40,009 nucleotides of DNA from Frateuria sp. Soil773 (GTDB taxonomy: Bacteria > Pseudomonadota > Gammaproteobacteria > Xanthomonadales > Rhodanobacteraceae): positions 494,242 through 534,250 of the forward strand of contig NZ_LMSL01000039.1 in the NCBI RefSeq assembly GCF_001428405.1, given 5' to 3'. Below, in pieces: positions 19,228-29,677 of this stretch. The position numbers were made by a program, and so were the translations under genes. Numbering within the stretch: position 1 is the first letter of the stretch; each line of letters begins with the position of its first letter. Under the pieces are notes generated by a model that worked only from the letters and a program-made list of their open reading frames with translations, did no database searches and was not told the origin of the DNA.

Positions 19228-22173
19228 ATGAACCATCGCTGCATGCCGCAGGCATCCGCTGCGCGCCCCATCCGATCGCACCGGCAGCCGCTGGCCGCCG
19301 CCCTGCTTGCCCTCATGGCGGCAGGAACCGTATCCGCGCAGCAGGCGCCGCCCCGGAATCCCGCACCGGCGAAGCCTGCGGATACCCGGCAGGCGCCGGC
19401 GCAGGCCGGCACGCGACAGGCGCGCAAGAACGGCAGGCAATCCGCGAACGCTGTCAGCAACCTCGACACCGTCGTCGTCACCGGCATCCGCGGCAGCATC
19501 GAAAGCTCGCTGAAGGCCAAGCAGAACTCGGACAACATCATCGAGGCGATCTCCGCCGAGGACATCGGCAAGCTGCCGGACGCGAGCATCGCCGAAAGCC
19601 TGTCGCACCTGCCCGGCCTCGCGACGCAGCGCTTCGACGGGCGCGCCAACGTGATCTCGATCCGCGGCCTGTCGCCGGATTTCGCCGGCACCACGCTCAA
19701 CGGCCGCGAGCAGGCGACCATCGGCGAGAACCGTGGCGTGGAATACGACCAGTACCCCTCGGAACTGATCAGCGGCGTGGCGGTGTACAAGACGCCCGAC
19801 GCCAGCCTGATCGGCCAGGGCCTATCCGGCACGGTGGACCTGCACACGATCAAGCCGCTGGACCTGCCCAACCGCACCATCGCGATCAACCTGCGCGGCG
19901 AGCACACCAGCAACAAGGACCTCAACCCGGGCACCGGCATCGGCACCTACGGCCATCGCGCCAGCTTCTCCTACATCGACCAGTTCCTCGACCACACGCT
20001 GGGCGTGGCGGTGGGCTTCGCCCAGCTCGACTCGCCGGTGCAGGAGAAGCAGTACCAAGCATGGTGGTGGGGTCTCAACAACGGCCCCGGCAGCATCGAG
20101 CAGGCCTGGGGCGGCCCGCATACGCCAGGGCTGCCGGACGGCGTGCTCTCGCAGGAAGGCATGCAGTTGCGCGCGCAGTCCGGCAACCAGTTGCGCAACG
20201 GCTTGATGACCGTGCTGGAGTGGGCGCCGGGCGACCACTACCACTCCACCCTGGATCTGTACTACTCCACCTTCAACCAGAAGAAGTACACCAATGGCGT
20301 GCAGTGGTCGAGCAGCCCCTACAACCACAACGGCGTGCCCACGTACAGCGACGTCGGGCTCGCCCAGCGCACGCCGTATCCGGTCGTCACCTCCGGCGTG
20401 CTCAACGGCATCGCGCCGATCCTGCAGAACGACTACACCAAGGAACACGACAAGCTGTTCTCGGCAGGCTGGAACAACGAGTACGACTTCGGCAACGGCT
20501 GGCTGGCCCGCGCCGACCTGTCCTACTCCAGCGCCAAAAAGCGATTGCACGATGCCTACCTGTTCGCCGGCCTTCCGGGCGGCGGCACCACCGGCACGCT
20601 GTTCCGCACGCCCGCCGACGACGGATATCCGCACTTCACGCCGCTGATGGATCTGGCCGACCCGGGCGCGATCGCATTCACCGACCCGGACAACTACGGC
20701 TACAACGGCCGCGAGGAATTCGACCGCCAGAAGGACACCATCAAGGCGATCCGGCTGGAGGTGTCGCATCCGGTCGGCTGGATCTTCTCCGACGTAAGCG
20801 TCGGCGTGGACTATTCGGACCGCAAGAAGACCAAGCAGGCCGACGTCTACTTCGCCTTCCTCAACGGCAACGGCAACGGCACCACCACCGGAACGTACGA
20901 TCCGGCCTTCGGCGTGCCGGTCGATCCGGCCTACCTGCACAACCCGACCTCGCTGGCCTACGGCGGCATCGTCGGCGCGCTGGACTACGACGTGCTGCGC
21001 GCGCTGGCCAACCAGTTCTACCTCACGCCGCGCAACGGCCTGGCCGACTTCAACCGCAACTACACGGTGGAGGAGAAGGTCCCGGTCGCCTACGTCAAGT
21101 TCAACATCGACACCCACCTGGGCGACGTGCCGCTGGGCGGCAACGTGGGCGTGCAGGTGGTGCGCACCGACCAGTCCTCGGTCGCGCTGCAGACCAACGG
21201 CGACACCCTGGTCGGCACGCTCAAGGGCCGCGACAGGTACACCAAGGTGCTGCCCAGCCTGAACCTGAAGGCGCAGATCGGCGACCGGCAGTACCTGCGC
21301 TTCGGCCTGGCCAAGACCATGGCGCGCGGACGCATCGACGACGAGAAAGTGGCCGCCTCCGCCAGCGTCGCCGAGATCACCTCCGGGCCGGGCGCCGGCC
21401 AGGTGGTGTGGTCCGGCAGCGGCGGCAACCCGAGCCTGCGGCCGTACATCGCGGTGGGCACCGACCTGTCGTGGGAGAAGTACTTCGGCACGTCCAGCTA
21501 CGTGGCGGCGGCGGTGTTCCACAAGAACCTGCTCAACTACATCTACAACCAGGTCGACCCGCACTACTGCTTCCCCTGCCACGGCTTCGTCAACGACAAC
21601 CCCAACGTGACGCCGGACACCGACTTCGGCGCGTACACCACGCCGCAGAACGGCACCGGCGGCAAGATGGACGGCCTGGAACTGTCCGGCGCGCTGGAGG
21701 GCGGCCTGCTGGCCGATGCGCTCGACGGCTTCGGCATGCAGGGCAACTTCTCGCTCACCAACAGCACGATCCCGGAGACCTCGGTCAATTCGATCCCGGG
21801 CGGGCCGAAGACCCTGCCCGGCCTGTCGCGCAAGGTCGCCAACCTGTCGCTGTACTACGAGAAGTACGGCTGGTCGGTGCGCGTGGCCGAGCGCTACCGC
21901 TCGTCCTTCACCGGCGAGGCGACCGGGCTGTTCGACCAGTTGAGCTACACCAAGGTCCTGGCCAACCGGCAAACCGACCTGCAGCTCGGGTACGCCTTTC
22001 CCGAGGGGCGCTGGAGCGGGCTGTCGATCCTGCTGCAGGTGAACAACCTCACCAACACTCCCGACAAGACGCAGCAGATTTCCACCCTGTCCAACGGCGT
22101 GGTGCTGGGGCGGCCGCTGGAATACGACACCTGGGGACGCACCGTGATGTTCGGGCTGAACTACAAGCTCTAG
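19228..22173 (+). CDS. TonB-dependent receptor (Xanthomonas/Caulobacter type)
   Basis: This 981-residue outer-membrane transporter has a basic signal peptide (residues 1-39, LAAALLALMAAGTVSAQQ) followed by a Pro/Ala/Gln/Arg-rich linker. The TonB-box-like DTVVVTG precedes the plug domain: GSIESSLKAKQNSDNIIEAI, SAEDIGKLPDASIAESLSHL, ISIRGLSPDF, GVAVYKTPDASLIGQGLSGT. A long beta-barrel follows and ends VMFGLNYKL. The plug pattern is that of TIGR01782 receptors, which import carbohydrates or siderophores in xanthomonads. GGAGGG lies 6 nt before the chosen ATG; the in-frame ATG at 19051 would put 59 residues before the signal. The substrate is unknown, as there is no SusD-like or enzyme partner nearby; a shared terminator separates it from the convergent aminopeptidase. 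Confidence 0.95.
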   Translation: MNHRCMPQASAARPIRSHRQPLAAALLALMAAGTVSAQQAPPRNPAPAKPADTRQAPAQAGTRQARKNGRQSANAVSNLDTVVVTGIRGSIESSLKAKQNSDNIIEAISAEDIGKLPDASIAESLSHLPGLATQRFDGRANVISIRGLSPDFAGTTLNGREQATIGENRGVEYDQYPSELISGVAVYKTPDASLIGQGLSGTVDLHTIKPLDLPNRTIAINLRGEHTSNKDLNPGTGIGTYGHRASFSYIDQFLDHTLGVAVGFAQLDSPVQEKQYQAWWWGLNNGPGSIEQAWGGPHTPGLPDGVLSQEGMQLRAQSGNQLRNGLMTVLEWAPGDHYHSTLDLYYSTFNQKKYTNGVQWSSSPYNHNGVPTYSDVGLAQRTPYPVVTSGVLNGIAPILQNDYTKEHDKLFSAGWNNEYDFGNGWLARADLSYSSAKKRLHDAYLFAGLPGGGTTGTLFRTPADDGYPHFTPLMDLADPGAIAFTDPDNYGYNGREEFDRQKDTIKAIRLEVSHPVGWIFSDVSVGVDYSDRKKTKQADVYFAFLNGNGNGTTTGTYDPAFGVPVDPAYLHNPTSLAYGGIVGALDYDVLRALANQFYLTPRNGLADFNRNYTVEEKVPVAYVKFNIDTHLGDVPLGGNVGVQVVRTDQSSVALQTNGDTLVGTLKGRDRYTKVLPSLNLKAQIGDRQYLRFGLAKTMARGRIDDEKVAASASVAEITSGPGAGQVVWSGSGGNPSLRPYIAVGTDLSWEKYFGTSSYVAAAVFHKNLLNYIYNQVDPHYCFPCHGFVNDNPNVTPDTDFGAYTTPQNGTGGKMDGLELSGALEGGLLADALDGFGMQGNFSLTNSTIPETSVNSIPGGPKTLPGLSRKVANLSLYYEKYGWSVRVAERYRSSFTGEATGLFDQLSYTKVLANRQTDLQLGYAFPEGRWSGLSILLQVNNLTNTPDKTQQISTLSNGVVLGRPLEYDTWGRTVMFGLNYKL

Positions 22174-22184
22174 GCGGATACGAA

Positions 22185-22206
22185 AGAGGCCCCTTGCGGG
22201 GCCTCT
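22185..22206. terminator. Hairpin terminator between convergent genes
   Basis: A 9-bp perfect stem AGAGGCCCC/GGGGCCTCT with loop TTGC lies between the receptor stop and the aminopeptidase stop. Short T-rich flanks exist on both sides, so it may serve both genes. Confidence 0.7.
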
Positions 22207-22245
22207 CTCCTTTCACGGCCGCTTGCGCGGCGGGCGGCCGGAAGA

Positions 22246-24894
22246 TCAGCCGCCGTGCTTCTGCAGCCACGCGTCGACCGCCGGCAGCCGCTTCTCGCGC
22301 ACCATCATGCGGTACTTGATGTTGGCGATGACGGTTTCCGCGGCACGGCGCGAGGTAGGCGCGATGGTCTGCTCGTAGGCCTTGATCTTGTCGATCATCG
22401 ACGGCTGCGAGGAGCTGCTGCCGAGCGCCGGGTAGTAGCGGCTGCTGGAGGTGGAATCGACCAGCTTGTCCACCTGGGCGCGGTGCGCCATGGCGAAGTC
22501 GTAGGCCAGTTCCGGATGGCGGTAGCCGACCGTGCCGATCATGCCGGCGCTGTTGGTGGCGCCCGGCTCGTCGGTGAGCGCCAGCTCCAGCGCACGCTTG
22601 GCCAGCGACTCGTCCTCGGCCAGGCCCAGCATGCCGTACAGGCGGTCCTTGATCAGCGGGGTCTTCTCCGCCTTGGCCTGCTCGTGCAGCTTGTCCCAGG
22701 TGGCCGCGTCGGCGTGGACCGCCACGATCGACATGATGGTCTTGCGCAGCTCCGCCGGCACCGCCTTCGGGTCGGTGGCCTGCGCGTCGTAGCGGCGGCG
22801 CACCTCGGCCAGCATGTCCTTGTCGCCCAGTTCCGCCAGCGTGCCGATCAGCTCGGTGCGCAGCAGCGTGGTGGAAGTGCGCTCGTCCTTCTTCGCCTCC
22901 CAGCCCAGCCGCGCGAACACCGGCTTGAGCTGCTTGACGGCGAAGGCGCGGAAGCGTTCCTGCCGGGCCTTGTCGCCGCGGTAGTAGTTGTCCAGCGCCC
23001 CGAAGTTGCCGGCCACTTCGGCCCAGATCTCCGGCGCGGCGTCGGCCGGCGTGTCGCGGGCCAGGTCGAGGATGTCGGACACCGGCTGCAGGCCGGCCAT
23101 GCCCTGCGACCAGGTGTCGCCCATCACGCCCAGTTGGTCGATCGGCGCAAGCCCGTGGAACACGCCCTTCAGCGCCGCGAACTGCGCCGGCGCGTACAGC
23201 GTGCGGTAGTAGCCGCTCTGGCCGGCGTTGACCAGCACCGGGCCGCAGCCTTCGAGCTTCATCGTGGCCTGGCCGTCCACCAGGGTGCTGGCGACGGCAT
23301 GGCCGACCACCTGCGCGTTCACCGGCACGTGCCAGCGCAGCGGCTTCTTGCCCGGACGGTCCTTGGTGAACTCGCCCTGGGTGAGCTTGATGGTGGTCGT
23401 GCCGTTGCTGCACGCGGCGGCGTCCACCTTGATCAGCGGCACGCCCGGCTGCAGCGTGAAGTCGTGCGCCACCTGGGTGATCGGCTTGCCGCCGGCCACG
23501 CCGTCCATCGCCTTCCAAAGGTCGTCGGACACGGTGTTGCCGTAGGCGTGCGCCTTGATGTAGTTGCGCACGCCCTGGCGCCAGGCGTCGGGGCCGACGT
23601 AGGCCTCCAGCATGTTGATCACCGCCTCGCCCTTGGAATAGGTGATGGCGTCGAACGCCTGGCTGGCCTGCTCCACCGTCTCCACGTGCTGCACCACCGG
23701 GTGCGTGGTGGCGACCGCGTCGCGCGACATGGCGCCTTCGCGCGTGCCCACCGCGTCGAGCGAGGTGTTCCATTCCGGGTGCAGCTTCTCGGTGGTGCGC
23801 GCGGCCATCCACGAGGCGAAGCCCTCGTTCAGCCACAGGTCGTCCCACCAGCGCATCGTCACCAGGTCGCCGAACCACTGGTGCGCCATCTCGTGCGCGG
23901 CGACGCCGAACACGTTCTCCCGGTCGCGCTGGGTGGAGATCGACGGGTCGAGCAGCAGCGCGTACTCGAAGGTGTAGATCGCGCCCCAGTTCTCCATCGC
24001 CGAGAAGAACTGGCTGCTGCCCGGCGAGGCGATGTTGTCCAGCTTGGGCAGCGGGTACGGCACGCCGAAATAGTCGTTGTATTCCTTCAGCACCGCGCTG
24101 GACGACTCCAGCGCGAAGGCGGCCTGGTCGCTCTTGCCCTTCTGCGTGATCACACCGATCTCGGTGCCGTCCGCCTTGGCGGTGGCGCGATCGAAGTCGC
24201 CCAGGCCGAAGAACAGCAGGTAGGTGGACATCTTCGGCGAGGTCTGGAAGGTGATCTTCGACAGGCCGTTGCCCAGCGCGGTCGTCGACGCCACCGGCAT
24301 GTTGCTCACCGCCATCTCGCCGGCGGGCACGGTCGCGCTGAGGTCGAAGGTCGCCTTGTACGCCGGCTCGTCCCACGAGGGGATGAAGCGGCGCGCGTCG
24401 GAGTTCTCGAACTGGGTGTACAGCGCGCGCTTCTTGCCGTCCTTGGTGTCGTAGTCGATCGCAAACAGGCCGTTGGCCTGGGTGCCGATCCGGCCGGTGT
24501 AGTCCATCGACAGCTTGTAGGTGCCCGGCGCGATCGGCTTGCCGAAGGTGAAGGTGGCGGTCTGCGCCCTGGCATCCACGCTCACCTTGGGGGCCGCCAG
24601 GGCCGCCTTGCCGTCGGCCGGCGCCAGCCGCACCGAGGAGAAGGTCATGTCGATCGCGTTGAGGGTGATGCTGGCGGTCGGCTTCAGCACGTCCACCGTC
24701 ACCGTCACCTTGCCGTCGAAGCTCAGCTTGTCGGCATGGGGCGTCACCGCCACCTCGTAGTGCGAGGGCCGCACCGCGCGCGGCAACTGGGTGGTGGCCA
24801 GTTCGGCCTGCGCCGCTGCCGGCGTTGCCGCCATGCCCGTGACGGAAGCCCCGGCAAGCGCCAATGCAATGGCGGAAACGAGATAACGACGCAT
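22246..24894 (-). CDS. Exported M1 family metallo-aminopeptidase
   Basis: This 882-residue zinc aminopeptidase removes N-terminal residues from peptides. A signal peptide (residues 1-29, RRYLVSAIALALAGASVTGM ending AAAQA) sends it to the periplasm or outside. The exopeptidase motif is S-A-M-E-N (residues 298-302, in place of GAMEN). The zinc site is HEMAH (334-338) with E357 after 18 residues (WLNEGFA). The C-terminal ERAP1_C-like helical domain completes the normal M1 architecture. The start has AGGAGAGG just upstream. A GC-rich hairpin (24919-24943) lies in its leader. Unlike E. coli PepN it is an exported, puromycin-sensitive-type enzyme; substrates are not predictable. Confidence 0.96.
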   Translation of the reverse strand: MRRYLVSAIALALAGASVTGMAATPAAAQAELATTQLPRAVRPSHYEVAVTPHADKLSFDGKVTVTVDVLKPTASITLNAIDMTFSSVRLAPADGKAALAAPKVSVDARAQTATFTFGKPIAPGTYKLSMDYTGRIGTQANGLFAIDYDTKDGKKRALYTQFENSDARRFIPSWDEPAYKATFDLSATVPAGEMAVSNMPVASTTALGNGLSKITFQTSPKMSTYLLFFGLGDFDRATAKADGTEIGVITQKGKSDQAAFALESSSAVLKEYNDYFGVPYPLPKLDNIASPGSSQFFSAMENWGAIYTFEYALLLDPSISTQRDRENVFGVAAHEMAHQWFGDLVTMRWWDDLWLNEGFASWMAARTTEKLHPEWNTSLDAVGTREGAMSRDAVATTHPVVQHVETVEQASQAFDAITYSKGEAVINMLEAYVGPDAWRQGVRNYIKAHAYGNTVSDDLWKAMDGVAGGKPITQVAHDFTLQPGVPLIKVDAAACSNGTTTIKLTQGEFTKDRPGKKPLRWHVPVNAQVVGHAVASTLVDGQATMKLEGCGPVLVNAGQSGYYRTLYAPAQFAALKGVFHGLAPIDQLGVMGDTWSQGMAGLQPVSDILDLARDTPADAAPEIWAEVAGNFGALDNYYRGDKARQERFRAFAVKQLKPVFARLGWEAKKDERTSTTLLRTELIGTLAELGDKDMLAEVRRRYDAQATDPKAVPAELRKTIMSIVAVHADAATWDKLHEQAKAEKTPLIKDRLYGMLGLAEDESLAKRALELALTDEPGATNSAGMIGTVGYRHPELAYDFAMAHRAQVDKLVDSTSSSRYYPALGSSSSQPSMIDKIKAYEQTIAPTSRRAAETVIANIKYRMMVREKRLPAVDAWLQKHGG

Positions 24895-25196
24895 GACCTC
24901 TCCTTAGAAGATGAACCTGCCCGGCCGGAACGTGGGGCCGGGCGATTGGACGATGGATTCCCCGCGGTGCGCGCCCGGACGTATCCAGGGCGTACTCTGC
25001 CCGTGATAGTGGAGCCCAACGCCATCGCCGAGACACGGCCGGAAGTCATGCCTGCCGGATTTCCGGCCAGACGGGCCATTTCGCTCCGGTCCGGCCCGGT
25101 TCCGTCGCGCCAGGGCCGGTTTCGTCGCAGCGACGGCCAAGCCCGCCGCGCCGCTCGCTATGCTCTGCGACAACCCAGAACCCAGCCGGAACCCCC
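24895..25196. other. 302-bp divergent intergenic region
   Basis: It separates the aminopeptidase gene (minus) from the histidine kinase gene (plus). The only clear structure is the hairpin GCCCGGCC/GGCCGGGC at 24919-24926 and 24936-24943, within the aminopeptidase leader. No convincing -10/-35 pair or coding frame is seen. Confidence 0.5.
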
Positions 25197-26444
25197 GTGA
25201 TCAAGAGCTTCTTCTTCGTCGTTCGCATCGTGCTGGCGTGGGTGGCGGCGTTCTTCGTGCTGGCGCTGTTCTGGTCCACGATCCCGATCATCGGCCGCTT
25301 CGGGCTGCCGATCTTCTTCGTCGCCTGCATCACGCTGGTCTTCGTCGTCGCCAGCGTGTTCTCGCACCTGCGCCGGATCCGCCTGATCGCCGGCCACGTC
25401 GACAGCGGCACCCTGGCCAACCGGCAGCGGCGGCAGATCGAGATTCCGTTCGAGGCCGGCGAGGCGTTCGACCTGCTCGACGCGGCCATCCGCGAGCTGC
25501 CGCGCAGCGAGGAGATCGAAAGCGCGCGCGACAGCCTGCAGATACGCGCCAAGGTGCGCCGCCCGGCCATCCGCGGCGAGGGCCTGCTCGAACGCTTCAA
25601 CCGCTCGCCGCTGTCCGGCAGCAGCGTGCGCAACCAGATCCTCGCCACGGTGACGCCGGTCAACGGCACCGGCAGCGTCACCCTGATCTGCGAGCCGGAA
25701 AGCGGCGCCTGGAGCGACTGGTTCCGCGTCGACGACGGCAGCAACCTGGAAAACGCCGAAGCGATCGCCCGCGCGGTCGCCCGCCGCGTCGCCGAGCGCC
25801 GCCGCAACGAACAGCAGGCCAGCGCGCAGACCGCCACCGAGAAGGAGCTCACCGTGGCCCGGCTGAGCCTGCTGCAGGCGCAGGTGGAGCCGCACTTCCT
25901 CTACAACACGCTGGCCAGTGCGCAATACCTCACCCGCAGCAACCCGGCGCAGGCTGACGACATGCTCGGCCACCTGATCGCCTACCTGCGCCACTCGCTG
26001 CCCAGCGCGGAGAACGCGCTGTCCACCCTGGGCGACGAACTGGAGCGCGCGCGCGCCTACCTGGAGATCCTGAAGATCCGCATGGGCGCGCGGCTCGGCC
26101 TGCAGCTCGACGTGGCCGAGCCGCTGCGCGCCACCCCGCTGCCGCCGATGATGCTGCAGACCCTGGTGGAGAACGCGATCAAGCACGGGCTGGAACCCAA
26201 GCCCAGCGGCGGCACCGTGTGGATCCACGCACGCCGCGACGGCGACGCCATCGCGGTCACCGTGGCCGACGACGGCCAGGGCTTCGGCAACCAGAGCGGC
26301 GGCACCGGCATCGGCCTGAAGAACGTGCGCGAACGCCTGCACCTGATCTACGGCGGCCGCGCCTCGCTCGCCGTGGTCGCCAACATGCCCTGCGGCGTCG
26401 CCGCCACGATCACCGTGCCCGCCAGCTTCGGAGCCACGCCATGA
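25197..26444 (+). CDS. LytS/AlgZ-type sensor histidine kinase
   Basis: This 415-residue membrane kinase has two N-terminal transmembrane segments (about residues 5-26 and 34-54) and a short loop, then a region without recognised domain (about 70-215). The His_kinase domain has the phospho-acceptor in QAQVEPHFLYNTLASAQYL (His233). The ATPase has LVENAIKHGLEP (N box), VADDGQGF (G1) and GTGIGLKNVRERL (G2). The start is GTG; a weak GGA lies upstream. It overlaps the response regulator by ATGA, so the two are translationally coupled. The signal is unknown; with almost no periplasmic part, it may sense within the membrane or cytosol. Confidence 0.94.
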   Translation: MIKSFFFVVRIVLAWVAAFFVLALFWSTIPIIGRFGLPIFFVACITLVFVVASVFSHLRRIRLIAGHVDSGTLANRQRRQIEIPFEAGEAFDLLDAAIRELPRSEEIESARDSLQIRAKVRRPAIRGEGLLERFNRSPLSGSSVRNQILATVTPVNGTGSVTLICEPESGAWSDWFRVDDGSNLENAEAIARAVARRVAERRRNEQQASAQTATEKELTVARLSLLQAQVEPHFLYNTLASAQYLTRSNPAQADDMLGHLIAYLRHSLPSAENALSTLGDELERARAYLEILKIRMGARLGLQLDVAEPLRATPLPPMMLQTLVENAIKHGLEPKPSGGTVWIHARRDGDAIAVTVADDGQGFGNQSGGTGIGLKNVRERLHLIYGGRASLAVVANMPCGVAATITVPASFGATP

Positions 26445-27205
26445 CCCGCGCCATCGTCGCCGAGGACGAACCGCTGCTGCGCCGCGCGCTGGTCGACCTG
26501 TTGCGGGACGCCTGGCCGCAACTGGAGATCGTCGCCGAGTGCGAGGACGGCGCCGGCGCGCTGGAGGCGATCGTCGAGCATCGCCCCGACGTGGCCTTCC
26601 TCGACATCCGCATGCCCGGCCTCACCGGGCTGGAAGTGGCCAGCGCCAGCGCGGAAGCCAGCCCGGCCACGCAGATCGTGTTCACCACCGCCTACGACCA
26701 GTACGCGGTGGACGCCTTCGAGCGCGGCGCCATCGACTACCTGCTCAAACCGATCTCCACCGAGCGCCTCGCCGCCACCATACAGCGCCTCCAGGCGCGC
26801 GGCGCCAGCGGCGCGATCGACGCCGAAGGGCTGGCCGCCCTGCTGCGCCAGCTCGGCAGCCTGCCGGCGGCGAACGCGCCGGCGCTGACCTGGATCACCG
26901 CCAGCGCCGGCCGCGAAACCCGGCTGGTCATGGTGGACGATGTGGCCTACTTCCGCGCCGACAACAAGTACACCGTGGCGATGACCGCCGAGGGCGAGAC
27001 GCTGCTGCGCAAGTCCATCCGCGAACTGCTCGGCGCGCTCGACCCGACCCATTTCAAGCAGATCCACCGCTCCACCATCGTCAATCTCAGGGCGATCGCG
27101 GCGGTGATCCGCGACGACAGCGGCAAGGGCACGCTGCGGCTGAAGCAGCGCCCGGAAACCCTCACCGTCAGCCAGCCCTTCATGGCGATCTTCCGCAACA
27201 TGTAA
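26441..27205 (+). CDS. LytTR-family response regulator
   Basis: This 254-residue regulator has a receiver domain (residues 1-120) with acidic pocket E9-D10-E11? (sequence AEDEP, so E8-D9), phospho-acceptor Asp55 in VAFLDIRMPG, the TT of VFTTAYDQYA, and the Lys of YLLKPIS. The LytTR DNA-binding domain follows (about 150-254: TRLVMVDDVAYFRADNKYT, LLRKSIRELLGALD, FKQIHRSTIVNLRAI). It is the AlgR/LytR type that binds direct repeats with a beta-rich domain. The start ATG overlaps the kinase stop (ATGA). Target genes are not visible; the small lipoprotein-like gene 40 bp downstream may be co-transcribed. Confidence 0.95.
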   Translation: MTRAIVAEDEPLLRRALVDLLRDAWPQLEIVAECEDGAGALEAIVEHRPDVAFLDIRMPGLTGLEVASASAEASPATQIVFTTAYDQYAVDAFERGAIDYLLKPISTERLAATIQRLQARGASGAIDAEGLAALLRQLGSLPAANAPALTWITASAGRETRLVMVDDVAYFRADNKYTVAMTAEGETLLRKSIRELLGALDPTHFKQIHRSTIVNLRAIAAVIRDDSGKGTLRLKQRPETLTVSQPFMAIFRNM

Positions 27206-27245
27206 CGCGCGGGCGGCCCCCACCGCCCCATCCGCGAGGTGTCCG

Positions 27246-27614
27246 ATGTACCAGCTCGTCGCCCTGCTGTACTTCATCCTTGCCCTGGCCGGCTGCGACC
27301 GCCCCGGCCGCACCGTCGTCCAGCGCACCACCGCCGGCGGCATCGACCTGGTCTACAGCCGCGTGCACATGCTCGACCGCCGCGCCAGCTTCGACTGCAT
27401 CGGCAGCAGCACCGGCAGCTGCCACTACGCGCTGTTCGACCGCGACTGCCCCGCCGCCGGCCCCTGCGCCATCGCACCGTTCAGGCAGTTCGCGCTGCGC
27501 GCCGGTAGCGCGCAGGACCTCGCCGGCCTGCCCGCCGACTTCAGGCTCTGCGTGACGGAGGAAGCGAAACCGATGACGGGCGACTGCCTGCGCCCGGACC
27601 GCCGGCAAGGCTGA
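27246..27614 (+). CDS. Hypothetical small lipoprotein
   Basis: The 122-residue protein begins MYQLVALLYFILALAGC, a short hydrophobic signal ending in a lipobox-like LAGC (Cys17), so the mature part would be lipid-anchored. The rest has six further Cys residues (SFDCIGSSTGSCHYALFDRD, CPAAGPC, RLCVTEE, TGDCLRP), which could form disulfides in the periplasm. GAGGTG lies 6 nt before the ATG. It follows the LytTR regulator by 40 bp on the same strand. The family is not recognised. Confidence 0.65.
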   Translation: MYQLVALLYFILALAGCDRPGRTVVQRTTAGGIDLVYSRVHMLDRRASFDCIGSSTGSCHYALFDRDCPAAGPCAIAPFRQFALRAGSAQDLAGLPADFRLCVTEEAKPMTGDCLRPDRRQG

Positions 27615-27688
27615 AACGCAGGGCACGGGAGCCCCGTCCTGCATCGAGCCTCAAGCCGCCGCGGAGATCCCTGCCGCCACGCAAGCGA

Positions 27689-27955
27689 TCATGCTTCCGG
27701 CTCCGGCTGCATCTTCGCCAGCACCTCCTCCAGCTCGGCGATCGCCGTTTCCAGCGCCTCGTGCAACTGTCCCTGGCGATCCATCAGGTCGGCAAGCTTT
27801 TCGGCCTGCTTCAGCTTGGACAGCTCGCCGTCGAACAGCAGCCACGCGGCGGTCAGCGCCTCCACGTTGTTCTTGGAGTAGTGGCGCATCTCCTTGAGCT
27901 GCGTCAGCGTGTCGCCGACATGGTCGGCGGGAGTCTTCGCATGTTCGTCGGCCAT
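27689..27955 (-). CDS. Hypothetical small coiled-coil protein
   Basis: The 88-residue, acidic, largely helical protein has heptad-like runs in QLKEMRHYSKNNVEALTAAW and LSKLKQAEKLADLMDRQGQL to ELEEVLAKMQPEPEA. No signal or membrane segment is seen, and no family is recognised. The start at 27955 (MADEHAKTPADH) is preferred to 28057, because the extension is unlike protein and GAGG lies upstream of 27955. It is downstream of purA, on the same strand but past the purA terminator, so it probably has its own promoter. Confidence 0.6.
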   Translation of the reverse strand: MADEHAKTPADHVGDTLTQLKEMRHYSKNNVEALTAAWLLFDGELSKLKQAEKLADLMDRQGQLHEALETAIAELEEVLAKMQPEPEA

Positions 27956-28056
27956 GTGCGGATCCTCGGCGAGACCTGTTTCCGCCGGAACATAGCGTCG
28001 GAAATGCGAAGCGCGGGTCAAGGCCGCGTCCTCCGGGCGGCATGCGAGGCCGCCCA

Positions 28057-28091
28057 ACGAAGAAAGCCCCGCAATGCGGGGCTTTCTTCGT
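28057..28091 (-). terminator. Rho-independent terminator of purA
   Basis: A perfect 16-bp inverted repeat (ACGAAGAAAGCCCCGC and its complement) with an AAT/ATT loop lies 25 bp after the purA stop. The A/T-rich outer stem supplies the U tract on both strands, so it can also work for plus-strand transcripts. Confidence 0.85.
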
Positions 28092-28116
28092 CAGGACAGC
28101 AGCGGCGGAACGGCGA

Positions 28117-29671
<1,555 letters not shown>

Positions 29672-29677
29672 CGCGGC

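Noticed and set aside
24904..25173. 89-codon minus-strand frame before the aminopeptidase
   Set aside because: There is no ribosome site, no recognisable features, and it covers the expected promoter region.
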